This document shows positions 1 to 6,559 of a stretch of 9,593 bases of DNA, in pieces (the first letter of the stretch is position 1; each line of letters starts with the position of its first letter). A model generated the notes under the pieces. That model searched no databases. It was given only the letters and a program-made list of their open reading frames with translations, and was not told the DNA's origin. A program made the position numbers and the translations under genes. Origin of the DNA: an uncultured Collinsella sp. (GTDB taxonomy: Bacteria; Actinomycetota; Coriobacteriia; Coriobacteriales; Coriobacteriaceae); the NCBI GenBank assembly GCA_900551185.1, contig URVF01000050.1, forward strand, positions 1 through 9,593. Reading direction: 5' to 3'.

Positions 1-50
1 TACGAGATCATGCCTAGTCTCGTGGGCTCGGAGATGTGTATAAGAGACAG
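1..50 (+). other. Nextera i7 sequencing adapter (non-genomic)
   Basis: Bases 1-8 (TACGAGAT) are the 3' end of the Illumina P7 primer. Bases 9-16 (CATGCCTA) fit an i7 index slot and match the Nextera index I remember as N706. Bases 17-50 are the Nextera read-2 adapter, ending in the 19-base Tn5 mosaic end AGATGTGTATAAGAGACAG at 32-50. The block is the exact reverse complement of 9544-9593. This is library construct carried into the assembly by untrimmed reads, so the genome begins at about position 51. Confidence 0.97.
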
Positions 51-58
51 GTCGACAG

Positions 59-75
59 GCGGGGTGGTTCCCCGC
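59..75 (+). promoter_or_regulatory. Small GC hairpin in the mraZ leader
   Basis: GCGGGG at 59-64 pairs perfectly with CCCCGC at 70-75 around the loop TGGTT. It lies about 36 bases upstream of the mraZ start and has no T-run after it, so it does not look like an intrinsic terminator. MraZ proteins usually bind tandem GTGG-containing boxes upstream of their own gene. Only one GGTGG is visible here, and the rest of the promoter region is cut off by the contig end. The role of this hairpin is unknown. Confidence 0.3.
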
Positions 76-111
76 GTACGTGCCATCTGAGTAACCGAGG
101 GGAGGGCGCAC

Positions 112-546
112 ATGGGAATGACTGGTGCATACGAGCGCAATCTCGATGCAAAAGGTCGTCTGTCCCTGCCTGCACCCCTTCGCGAGGAGCTTGGAGAGCA
201 CGTTCGCGTGTTCAAAGCCCTGGATGTCGATGCTCTGTACGTGTTCTCTGCCGAGGCCTTCGATAAGTGGGTCGAAGGACTCTTCGCGGGTCGTGAGGGC
301 CACGAGGGTTTTAACCCGCGTGACATTAATGACCAGAAGCTCATGAGGGCGATCAACAAGCGCACCACGTCGATGGATGTGGACAGTGCCGGTCGTATCG
401 GTCTTTCCGAGTCTCTCCGCAAGCAGGCGAACCTCGACCGCGAGGTCACGGTTGTGGGCAACTACGACCACCTTGAGGTTTGGGATCGCGCCGCGGCCGA
501 TGAGGACGATGACGATGAGGCCCTGCTGGACCTCTTCTTCTCGTAA
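112..546 (+). CDS. mraZ: MraZ, transcriptional regulator of the dcw cluster
   Basis: A 144-residue protein, the usual MraZ length, with two SpoVT-AbrB-type DNA-binding repeats. The first carries DAKGR at residues 12-16 followed by LSLPAPLREEL. The second carries DSAGR at 91-95 followed by IGLSESLRKQA. MraZ forms a ring-shaped oligomer that binds repeated boxes upstream of its own gene and controls the division and cell wall operon, usually as a repressor. First position in the cluster, directly before rsmH, is the classic context. The ATG at 112 is preferred over the one at 118 because a strong Shine-Dalgarno (GAGGGGAGGG, 97-106) sits 5 bases upstream and the N-terminus then aligns with other MraZ proteins. 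The C-terminus is odd: residues 129-144 contain a very acidic run (DEDDDDE) followed by LLDLFFS. The promoter lies outside or at the edge of the contig. Confidence 0.97.
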   Translation: MGMTGAYERNLDAKGRLSLPAPLREELGEHVRVFKALDVDALYVFSAEAFDKWVEGLFAGREGHEGFNPRDINDQKLMRAINKRTTSMDVDSAGRIGLSESLRKQANLDREVTVVGNYDHLEVWDRAAADEDDDDEALLDLFFS

Positions 547-566
547 GGGCAAGGCACGAGTAACGG

Positions 567-1532
567 ATGGAGCGTGGGATCTTGACACAAGAATATCGGC
601 ATGAACCTGTCATGCTTGGCGAAGTGCTTGAGTCGCTGCAGCTCAAGAACGGCTCCGTTGTCTGCGATTGCACCCTTGGCGGTGCCGGTCATTCGGTAAA
701 GATGGCCGCGCAGGTGGGGGAGACGGGCCTTTTGCTCGGCGTCGATCAGGACGACATGGCCCTCGAGGCTGCTGGCGCCCGTCTGGACCGCGAGGTTCCC
801 GGCGTCCCGCATCAGCTGCTGAAGGGCAACTTCGGCGACTTGGACGAGCTGCTTTGCTCGGCCGAGGTGCCCGGGGTCGATGGCTTCCTGTTTGACTTGG
901 GCGTTTCGTCACCGCAACTCGATATTCCTGGCAGGGGCTTTTCGTATAACGAGGATGCCCCATTGGACATGCGGATGGATCCGGGTAATAACACCTTAAA
1001 CGCAGCTGAGGTCATCAACACCTATAACGAACACGACCTCGCCCGGATTCTACGCGTCTACGGCGAAGAGAAGTTCGCCTCGCAGATCGCGCGCGAGATT
1101 GTGCGCCGCCGCGAGCAAGAATCGATCGAAACCACCGGCCAATTTGTCGAGATCATCAAGGCGGGTATCCCGGCTGCCGCTCGTCGGCATGGCGGACACC
1201 CGGCCAAGAAAAGTTTCCAGGCCATTCGCATCGAGGTCAATCACGAGCTCGATGTGCTCGAACGAGGGCTTGATGCCGCCACCAGGTGGCTCAACCCGGG
1301 CGGACGTATCTGCGTCATCTCGTATCACTCGCTCGAGGACCGTATCGTAAAGAACCACTTTAAGGAGATGAGCCAGGGGTGCACGTGTCCGCCGGAGATT
1401 CCGGTGTGCGTGTGCGGCAACGTGCCGATACTCAAGGTCATCACCCGCAAACCCTTGGTTGCCCAGCCTGATGAGGTTGAGCGCAACCCTCGGGCGAGAT
1501 CAGCCAAAATCCGCGTGGCGCAGCGTCTGTAG
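567..1532 (+). CDS. rsmH: RsmH, 16S rRNA (cytosine-1402-N4)-methyltransferase
   Basis: A 321-residue SAM-dependent methyltransferase (also called MraW) that methylates N4 of C1402 in the ribosomal P site. Visible family motifs in order: HEPVML (12-17), the SAM-binding loop DCTLGGAGHS (34-43), GVDQD (58-62), FDLGVSSPQLD (109-119), RGFSY and APLDMRMD, YGEEKFASQIAREI, HPAKKSFQAIRIEVN, then CVISYHSLEDRIVK and the cysteine-rich CTCPPEIPVCVCG near the C-terminus. It starts 20 bases after mraZ. The start is uncertain. The ATG at 567 has only a weak upstream Shine-Dalgarno, whereas the in-frame TTG at 582 has GGAG (569-572) at 9 bases, followed by GTGGGA, and would give a 316-residue protein beginning TQEYRHEPVML. 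Function is not in doubt either way. Confidence 0.98.
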   Translation: MERGILTQEYRHEPVMLGEVLESLQLKNGSVVCDCTLGGAGHSVKMAAQVGETGLLLGVDQDDMALEAAGARLDREVPGVPHQLLKGNFGDLDELLCSAEVPGVDGFLFDLGVSSPQLDIPGRGFSYNEDAPLDMRMDPGNNTLNAAEVINTYNEHDLARILRVYGEEKFASQIAREIVRRREQESIETTGQFVEIIKAGIPAAARRHGGHPAKKSFQAIRIEVNHELDVLERGLDAATRWLNPGGRICVISYHSLEDRIVKNHFKEMSQGCTCPPEIPVCVCGNVPILKVITRKPLVAQPDEVERNPRARSAKIRVAQRL

Positions 1533-1622
1533 GCGCGACCGCGCGATATTGGACCTCCCGCTCGCACCATAAACGAAGCTTAAACACACTACCAACGTAC
1601 TCGGGATGGGAGGCGGCATATC

Positions 1623-2093
1623 ATGGGCTACAACACTTCAAGCGCAGCACTCGCCTATGATATGAACGCCATGCCCGCCTATCGTGAGACGCCGCAGGCT
1701 CCCGTTGCTCCCCGTGAGCAGCGCGCGCCGCGCTTTGATGTCTACACGGGCGCGGGCCGTCAGGCAAACCAGGCGGTAAGCCCGGTTTTCATGAGCGTTC
1801 TTAAAACGTTTTGCATCATTGCGGCTATCTTCATGACGATCGGCGTCGCCCGCGTGGCGCTCGCCGGCGTTACGGCCCAGGTGCTCAACAGCAACGCCGA
1901 GCTTACCAACACGCTCGAAAAGGCGACCGATGAGAGCTCCGACCTGGAGGTCATGCATTCGGTCTATGGCGCCGACACGCGCATTCGCGACCTTGCGGGC
2001 GCTTATGGCATGGTGGAGCCCAGCGAGAGCGTTACACTTGACTTTTCGCAGGATGCAGCCGCGGGCGCCAACGCGACCGCGACCGCTCAGTAG
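1623..2093 (+). CDS. ftsL: FtsL-like bitopic cell division protein
   Basis: A 156-residue protein with the FtsL layout. Residues 1-61 are a proline- and alanine-rich cytoplasmic tail. Residues about 62-82 form one hydrophobic segment (FCIIAAIFMTIGVARVALAG). Next comes a polar, likely coiled-coil stretch (QVLNSNAELTNTLEKATDE), then RIRDLAGAYGMVEP, which resembles the 'A...LGM..P' ending common to FtsL and DivIC proteins. Residues 137-156 are an alanine- and threonine-rich end. FtsL joins FtsB/DivIC and FtsQ outside the membrane and activates the FtsW-FtsI synthase. Sequence alone is weak because FtsL diverges fast; the call rests on topology and on its place between rsmH and ftsI. The ATG at 1623 has GGGAGG (1608-1613) 9 bases upstream; an internal ATG at 1662 has no better site. 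The 90 bp gap from rsmH shows no convincing promoter or terminator. Confidence 0.75.
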   Translation: MGYNTSSAALAYDMNAMPAYRETPQAPVAPREQRAPRFDVYTGAGRQANQAVSPVFMSVLKTFCIIAAIFMTIGVARVALAGVTAQVLNSNAELTNTLEKATDESSDLEVMHSVYGADTRIRDLAGAYGMVEPSESVTLDFSQDAAAGANATATAQ

Positions 2094-2110
2094 CAAGACG
2101 GTAGCTGAGT

Positions 2111-3976
2111 ATGACAAATGACTATCGCCGCGGTTCCGATGGGGGCCGCGGTTCTGGACGTCCCTCGTCGCGGGGACGTTCTGGTTATCAAGGAACGGGT
2201 CGGCAATCTTACAACACCGGGCAGTCCCGTGGCAACGACCCGGCGTCGCGACTTCGCGGCTCGGGCGGCCCTCAAGTGCATAACACCAGGTCGCGCAAGA
2301 GTTCGCCGACCGAATGGCTCACAGGCACGCCTCTGCCTCGCCGCAAAGCCGTCATGGGATTCATTGGGCTTGGCTTGGGCTTGGGCGTCTTTCGCCTTGC
2401 CGACTATCAGATTGTCGAAGCCGATAAACTGCGCGAGCGTGCCGATGCGCGTCGCCTGCTTGCGCAGACCCTCTATGCCAAACGTGGCACCATCTACGAC
2501 CGCAACGGTAACGTGCTGGCGTCGTCGGTCGAATGTCGCAACATCGCCGTGAACCCGCAGCTTGTCGAGGATGTTGACAAGACGGTGTCGGCGCTGGTCA
2601 AGGCAACTGGAATCGATAAAAAGACCTGCCGCAAGCTCGTTGAGTCCGATGGAACCTGGGTGTATATCAAGCGCCAGGTGGACGAAGACGATGCTGCGAC
2701 GCTGGAGAAGAAGAACCTGCCCGGTGTGCTTTTTGAGCAGGCCATGAAGCGCGTATATCCATACGGCAATCTGGCATCGCAGGTGCTGGGTGTAGTGAAT
2801 GTGGACAACGATGGCTTGACGGGTCTCGAAAAGCAATACAACAAGCTTCTGACCGGCACGAACGGTTCTCTCGTACGCGAGCGCGCGAGGGACGGCAGCT
2901 ATATCGCGGGCGGTGCCTATAAAAAGGTGGCTGCGGTCGACGGCGTTGATATCGTGACGACGCTCGACGTCAATATCCAGCGTGCGGCCGAGGATGCCCT
3001 GGCAGAGGCAGTTGAGAAGACTAAGGCCAAGAACGGCTCGGCGCTGGTCACCGATCCTACGACAGGCGAGATCTTGGCAGCCTGCTCGTATCCGACTTAC
3101 GACCAGACCAATCTGGAAAACGCCAAGACCGAGGATATGAACTTGCGCCTGGTCACCGACGCCTACGAGCCCGGCTCGGTCTTTAAGACGCTCGTGGCGG
3201 GCGCCGGCTTCGACTTGGGCGTCGTGCGATCGAGTACGTCGTTTGAGGTGCCGGCGAGCATCAAGGTGGGCGACGATACCGTCACCGATGCCGACAAGCG
3301 CGACTATGCCATGACCATGGATGTGCGCGAGATGATGCGCCGTTCGTCCAACGTGGGCTTTGTCCTGGTGGGGCGCAAGATCGGTGCCGATGACTTTGCC
3401 GCTTATGTGGACAAGTGGGGCATCGGTCACAGCTCTGGTGTCGATTTTCCGGGCGAGAGCCTGGGTATCGTCAAGGAGCGTGACCAGTATGACGGCGCCA
3501 CGCTGGGCTCGATGAGCTTTGGACAGGCACTGTCCGTCTCGCCGATTGAGATCGCACGTGCCGTGGGCGGCATCGCCAACGGCGGCGTGATGATGACACC
3601 GCACTTCTATAAGTCCAGCAAAGGCGACGAGAAGGACTGGGGCGAAGGCGAGCGCGCGATTTCGGAGGACGCCGCATCCCAGGTGACATCGTGCATGCAG
3701 GCGGTCGTGTCCGAGGGAACGGGCGTTGGCGGCGCGGTTGACGGCTATGACGTGGCGGGTAAGACCGGTACGGCCGAACGTGCCGACGAGAACGGCGGCT
3801 ACCTCAAGGAGAACTACATGTCGTCCTTTATGGGCTTTGCACCGGCACAATCGCCCAAGGTGCTGTGCTATATCACGCTCGACGGAACGCCGAGCGGCTC
3901 AGATGCCGCTGCGGTGCCGTTCCAGTCCATTATGGCCAACGCGCTCGACGTGCTGGGTATCCCGCACACGAAGTAG
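2111..3976 (+). CDS. ftsI: FtsI (PBP3), septal peptidoglycan transpeptidase
   Basis: A 621-residue class B penicillin-binding protein that crosslinks septal peptidoglycan with FtsW. Residues 1-78 are a cytoplasmic tail rich in Arg, Gly and Ser. Residues about 80-97 are the single membrane anchor (AVMGFIGLGLGLGVFRLA). The dimerisation domain includes KRGTIYDRNGNVLA. The transpeptidase domain has all three active-site motifs: SVFK with nucleophile Ser356 and Lys359, SSN at 412-414, and KTGT at 551-554. No PASTA repeats follow, and the protein ends in NALDVLGIPHTK. It starts 17 bases after the ftsL-like gene with a poor Shine-Dalgarno (GACGG or CTGAG nearby), so coupling to upstream translation is likely. 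Placement directly after an FtsL candidate in a dcw cluster supports FtsI over an elongation PBP2. The tail is the unusual part: residues 1-63 hold 12 Arg, 14 Gly and 10 Ser. Confidence 0.97.
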   Translation: MTNDYRRGSDGGRGSGRPSSRGRSGYQGTGRQSYNTGQSRGNDPASRLRGSGGPQVHNTRSRKSSPTEWLTGTPLPRRKAVMGFIGLGLGLGVFRLADYQIVEADKLRERADARRLLAQTLYAKRGTIYDRNGNVLASSVECRNIAVNPQLVEDVDKTVSALVKATGIDKKTCRKLVESDGTWVYIKRQVDEDDAATLEKKNLPGVLFEQAMKRVYPYGNLASQVLGVVNVDNDGLTGLEKQYNKLLTGTNGSLVRERARDGSYIAGGAYKKVAAVDGVDIVTTLDVNIQRAAEDALAEAVEKTKAKNGSALVTDPTTGEILAACSYPTYDQTNLENAKTEDMNLRLVTDAYEPGSVFKTLVAGAGFDLGVVRSSTSFEVPASIKVGDDTVTDADKRDYAMTMDVREMMRRSSNVGFVLVGRKIGADDFAAYVDKWGIGHSSGVDFPGESLGIVKERDQYDGATLGSMSFGQALSVSPIEIARAVGGIANGGVMMTPHFYKSSKGDEKDWGEGERAISEDAASQVTSCMQAVVSEGTGVGGAVDGYDVAGKTGTAERADENGGYLKENYMSSFMGFAPAQSPKVLCYITLDGTPSGSDAAAVPFQSIMANALDVLGIPHTK

Positions 3977-3994
3977 GGGGTTACAATCTTTGGG

Positions 3995-4043
3995 GCGTGG
4001 TTTGTTGTCCCATATGAGGGTGTTCACATGCCCTGCACCACGC
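3995..4043 (+). repeat. Inverted repeat GCGTGGT/ACCACGC
   Basis: GCGTGGT at 3995-4001 is exactly complementary to ACCACGC at 4037-4043, with a smaller nested pair AGGG (4017-4020) and CCCT (4031-4034). It lies in the 126 bp gap between ftsI and murF. No T-run follows, so it is not a typical intrinsic terminator. Its right arm overlaps the loop and right arm of the second inverted repeat (4025-4048), so the two stems cannot form together in RNA. The pairing is seen directly; any function is inference. Confidence 0.4.
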
Positions 4044-4048
4044 ATGTG
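4025..4048 (+). repeat. Inverted repeat CACATGC/GCATGTG upstream of murF
   Basis: CACATGC at 4025-4031 is exactly complementary to GCATGTG at 4042-4048 around a 10-base spacer. The dyad ends 11 bases before a TACAAT hexamer at 4060, so as DNA it would cover a -35 region and could be an operator for a dimeric regulator. As RNA it would be an alternative to the 3995-4043 stem. The symmetry is certain, the function is not. Confidence 0.4.
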
Positions 4049-4059
4049 CGGCGCTGGGA

Positions 4060-4065
4060 TACAAT
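4060..4065 (+). promoter_or_regulatory. Possible -10 element (TACAAT) for murF
   Basis: TACAAT differs from the consensus TATAAT at one position and stands out in this GC-rich region, 37 bases before the murF start. No good -35 is present: the hexamer at 17 bp spacing is ACCACG (4037-4042), which lies inside the inverted repeats. If real, the promoter would be weak or activator-dependent and would give a leader of roughly 30 bases. A second TACAAT at 3982-3987, just after the ftsI stop, has no -35 either. Confidence 0.3.
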
Positions 4066-4102
4066 ACGCCGATAGCATTATTAGGTTTACAGGGGAGCTG
4101 CA

Positions 4103-5527
4103 ATGATAGAGATCGCCGTCAACAACCTCGCGGCCGCAACAGGGGCCCGAACCGTGACGGGAGAAGCCGATCGGGTATGCCGCGGGTGCGTTATCGACTC
4201 GCGCCAGGTCGAGGAAGGGACGATTTTCGTCGCCTTTCCCGGTGAAAACGTCGACGGCAATGATTTTGCTTCCCGTGCCGTCCAGTCGGGTGCCGGCGCC
4301 GTCGTGATGACGCGTGAGCCCGAGGCCGAGCTGGTCTCGCTGGCGCAGGACAAGGGGTGCGCCATCCTGCTGACCGATGATCCCGAGGAGTTTCTGCTGC
4401 GTTTGGCGCACACGTATCGTCTGGAGCTTGGCTGCCTGGTCGTTGGCATTACCGGTTCCATCGGCAAGACGACGACCAAGGACGTGCTCGCCGCCGTGCT
4501 CGCCAAGCGCTATCGTGTCTGGGCCACCAAGGGCAATTTCAATAACTTGATCGGCATGCCGCTCACGGTGCTTTCCGCTCCGGCCGATACCGAGGTCCTG
4601 GTGCTCGAGATGGGCATGAACCATTTCCACGAGATTGAGCGCCTGTCCAAGTCCGCCAATCCCAACCTTGCCATCGTGAGCAAGATTGGTACCTCTCACA
4701 TCGGCATTTTGGGCAGCCGCGAGAACATCGCCCGCGCTAAGGCCGAGATTGTCCAGGGTATGTGCGCCGCCGGCGACTTCTTGCCGCTGCTGGTTTTGGG
4801 CGGTGAGGACGACTTTACGCCGTTCATTCGCGATACGTTCGCCCAGCCTGCTGGTATCGACGTTATGCTGGCCGGCGTCTCGGACGACGATGAGGTCCGT
4901 GCCCGCGACATTCGTGTTGATGACGAGGGACGTCCGGTCTTTACGCTCGATTTTGGCCAGGGTGAGACGATCGATACCATGCTTGCCATCCCCGGCGTGC
5001 AGTCCGTTCCTAATGCCGTTAAGGCCGCCGCGGTTTCCTATCGCCTGGGCGTGACGCCCGAGCAGATCGATGCTGCCTTTAGGGGCCTCACGATCACCGG
5101 TCACCGCCAGGAGATCAAGCGCGCCAAGAGCGGTGCCCGCGTCATCGACGATTCCTATAACGCCAGTGCCGAATCCATGGCTGCTGGCCTCGATCTACTG
5201 TGCTCGCTTTCGTGCACGGGGTCTCGCATGGCGATCCTGGGCGAGATGGGCGAGATGGGCGATGAGGCTCCTCGCATGCATGAGCTCGTGGGCGCCTATG
5301 CCGCCGCCAAGAAGCTCGACATGCTGGCGTGCGTGGGTGGTGAGCTGGCCCAGCTTATGGCCGATGCCGCGCGCATGATGGGCATGGACGAGGACCGCAT
5401 CCAGGTGTTCTCCGATTATCAGCAGGTGCTCGACCGCATGGGCGGCGCGCTTGAAAAACATGATGTTGTACTGGTCAAGGGTTCCCGCTTTGTTGAGCTC
5501 GACCGCTTTGTGGAAGGTGTGTGCTAG
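4103..5527 (+). CDS. murF: MurF, UDP-MurNAc-tripeptide--D-alanyl-D-alanine ligase
   Basis: A 474-residue cytoplasmic Mur ligase that uses ATP to attach D-Ala-D-Ala to the UDP-MurNAc tripeptide, completing the pentapeptide. The N-terminal domain has the substrate-binding DSR at 32-34. The ATP-binding P-loop is GITGSIGKTTTKD (115-127, Lys122), with Ile where many homologues have Asn. The central domain shows NFNNLIGMPLT and EMGMNHFHEIE. The C-terminal domain has IDDSYNAS (348-355), ILGEMGEMGDEA and VLVKGSR (456-462). MurE is excluded: there is no DNPR-type third-residue motif, and DDSYNAS plus KGSR are MurF signatures. The start has GGGGAG (4092-4097) 5 bases upstream. It follows the 126 bp gap after ftsI, where murE would normally be, and heads a tightly packed run through mraY, murD and ftsW. 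Confidence 0.97.
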   Translation: MIEIAVNNLAAATGARTVTGEADRVCRGCVIDSRQVEEGTIFVAFPGENVDGNDFASRAVQSGAGAVVMTREPEAELVSLAQDKGCAILLTDDPEEFLLRLAHTYRLELGCLVVGITGSIGKTTTKDVLAAVLAKRYRVWATKGNFNNLIGMPLTVLSAPADTEVLVLEMGMNHFHEIERLSKSANPNLAIVSKIGTSHIGILGSRENIARAKAEIVQGMCAAGDFLPLLVLGGEDDFTPFIRDTFAQPAGIDVMLAGVSDDDEVRARDIRVDDEGRPVFTLDFGQGETIDTMLAIPGVQSVPNAVKAAAVSYRLGVTPEQIDAAFRGLTITGHRQEIKRAKSGARVIDDSYNASAESMAAGLDLLCSLSCTGSRMAILGEMGEMGDEAPRMHELVGAYAAAKKLDMLACVGGELAQLMADAARMMGMDEDRIQVFSDYQQVLDRMGGALEKHDVVLVKGSRFVELDRFVEGVC

Positions 5528-5530
5528 CCC

Positions 5531-6550
5531 ATGTTCGGCAATCCCTCGTATCCAACGTATCAGGCTTTTTTGGGGCTTGGCATCGCCGCTGCCATTGCGC
5601 TGCTGCTCATGCCGTGGTGGATCAAGCTACTCAAGGTCGAGGGTATCGGCCAGCAGGTTCGTGCCGACGGCCCCAAGCGTCATTTGGTTAAGCAGGGAAC
5701 GCCCACCATGGGTGGCGTTGTCATCCTCGTCGCGATCTCGCTGACCTGCCTGCTGATGGGCAAGCTCACCACCGAGCTCGTGCTCGTGCTGCTCGCCACG
5801 CTGGCGACCGGCGTGCTGGGCCTGATCGACGACCTGACCTCCGTTACGCATGGGCGCTCGCTCGGTCTGACGCCTCATGCCAAGATGATCGGCCTAACCA
5901 TTATCTGTGTCACCTTTACGGTACTTGCCGTTAACTGGTGCGGCGTCGCTCCCGAGATTCGTTTTCCCGGCGGCCTGACGATTGACCTTGGCGTGCTTTC
6001 GACCACCATCTGCGGCCTTTCGTTCCCGTGGCTCTACATTGTCTTTTGCTGGCTGATGATCGCCGGTCTTTCTAATGCCGTGAACCTGACCGATGGCCTT
6101 GACGGTCTTGCTGGCGGCACCTCCATGATTGCCATGCTCGCCATGGCTGCCATGGCGTTTTTGCACGGAGACGTGAACCTGTCCATCTTCTGCACCGCGT
6201 GTGCCGGTGCCTGCTTGGGCTTTCTGTGGTTCAACTGCTATCCGGCGAGCATCTTTATGGGCGATACCGGCTCGCTTGCCCTGGGCGCCGCGTTTGCCTG
6301 CACGTCCATCATGACCAACACCGAGGTCGTCTCCCTTATCATCGGCGGCCTGTTTATCGTTGAGACCCTGTCGGTCATGATTCAGGTTGTCTACTTCCAC
6401 TTTACGCACAAGCGCGTCTTCCTTATGGCGCCCATCCATCATCATTTCGAAAAGAAGGGCTGGGCCGAGACCAAGGTCGTCATCCGTTTTTGGATTATCG
6501 CTGCTGCCTTTGGTGCCGTTGGCCTTGCTCTGTTCTTCCAGTTGGGATAG
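5531..6550 (+). CDS. mraY: MraY, phospho-MurNAc-pentapeptide transferase
   Basis: A 339-residue multi-pass membrane enzyme that transfers phospho-MurNAc-pentapeptide from UDP to undecaprenyl phosphate, making lipid I on the inner face of the membrane. Motifs: KQGTPTMGG, the aspartate pair in LGLIDDL (Asp100, Asp101), NLTDGLDGLAGG (from Asn185, with Asp188 and Asp191), FMGDTGSLALG (Asp245), and the cytoplasmic loop APIHHHFEKKGWAETKVVIRFW (His303-305). Length and roughly ten hydrophobic segments fit the family. The ATG at 5531 is just 3 bases after the murF stop; because that stop is in the same frame, no earlier start is possible. GGAAGG (5512-5517) is 13 bases upstream, which is long, so translation is probably coupled to murF. 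One small departure is Ala where SLALGG usually has the second Gly. Confidence 0.99.
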   Translation: MFGNPSYPTYQAFLGLGIAAAIALLLMPWWIKLLKVEGIGQQVRADGPKRHLVKQGTPTMGGVVILVAISLTCLLMGKLTTELVLVLLATLATGVLGLIDDLTSVTHGRSLGLTPHAKMIGLTIICVTFTVLAVNWCGVAPEIRFPGGLTIDLGVLSTTICGLSFPWLYIVFCWLMIAGLSNAVNLTDGLDGLAGGTSMIAMLAMAAMAFLHGDVNLSIFCTACAGACLGFLWFNCYPASIFMGDTGSLALGAAFACTSIMTNTEVVSLIIGGLFIVETLSVMIQVVYFHFTHKRVFLMAPIHHHFEKKGWAETKVVIRFWIIAAAFGAVGLALFFQLG

Positions 6551-6559
6551 TGGTCTTTC

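Noticed and set aside
115..127. Ile in the MurF P-loop (GSIGKTTT, residues 118-125 of that protein), possibly an inactivating change.
   Set aside because: The Gly-Lys-Thr core is intact, and this position varies in functional MurF proteins. Coordinates here are residue numbers in MurF; the DNA is at about 4445-4483.
36..266. A reading frame of 76 codons beginning MYKRQ on the + strand.
   Set aside because: It starts inside the adapter and runs in another frame over mraZ, whose identity is clear.
1549..1573. A possible promoter (TTGGAC then CATAAA) in the rsmH-ftsL gap.
   Set aside because: The spacing is only 13 bp and the -10 match is poor. The upstream hairpin-like GCGCGACCGCGCG has just a 4 bp stem.
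2087..3850. A 587-codon reading frame antisense to ftsI, possible overlapping gene.
   Set aside because: It is in codon register with ftsI, so its stops would require TTA, CTA or TCA codons in ftsI, which this GC-rich genome avoids. The translation is rich in Arg, His and Ala with no domain.
3899..5104. A 401-codon reading frame antisense to murF and the ftsI end.
   Set aside because: Same codon-register effect. No recognisable protein features.
5239..5262. A 9-base tandem repeat (GGGCGAGAT) in murF.
   Set aside because: It encodes GEMGEMGDE, which matches the conserved 'LGEM.ELG..A' region of MurF, so it reflects protein conservation and not a DNA repeat element.
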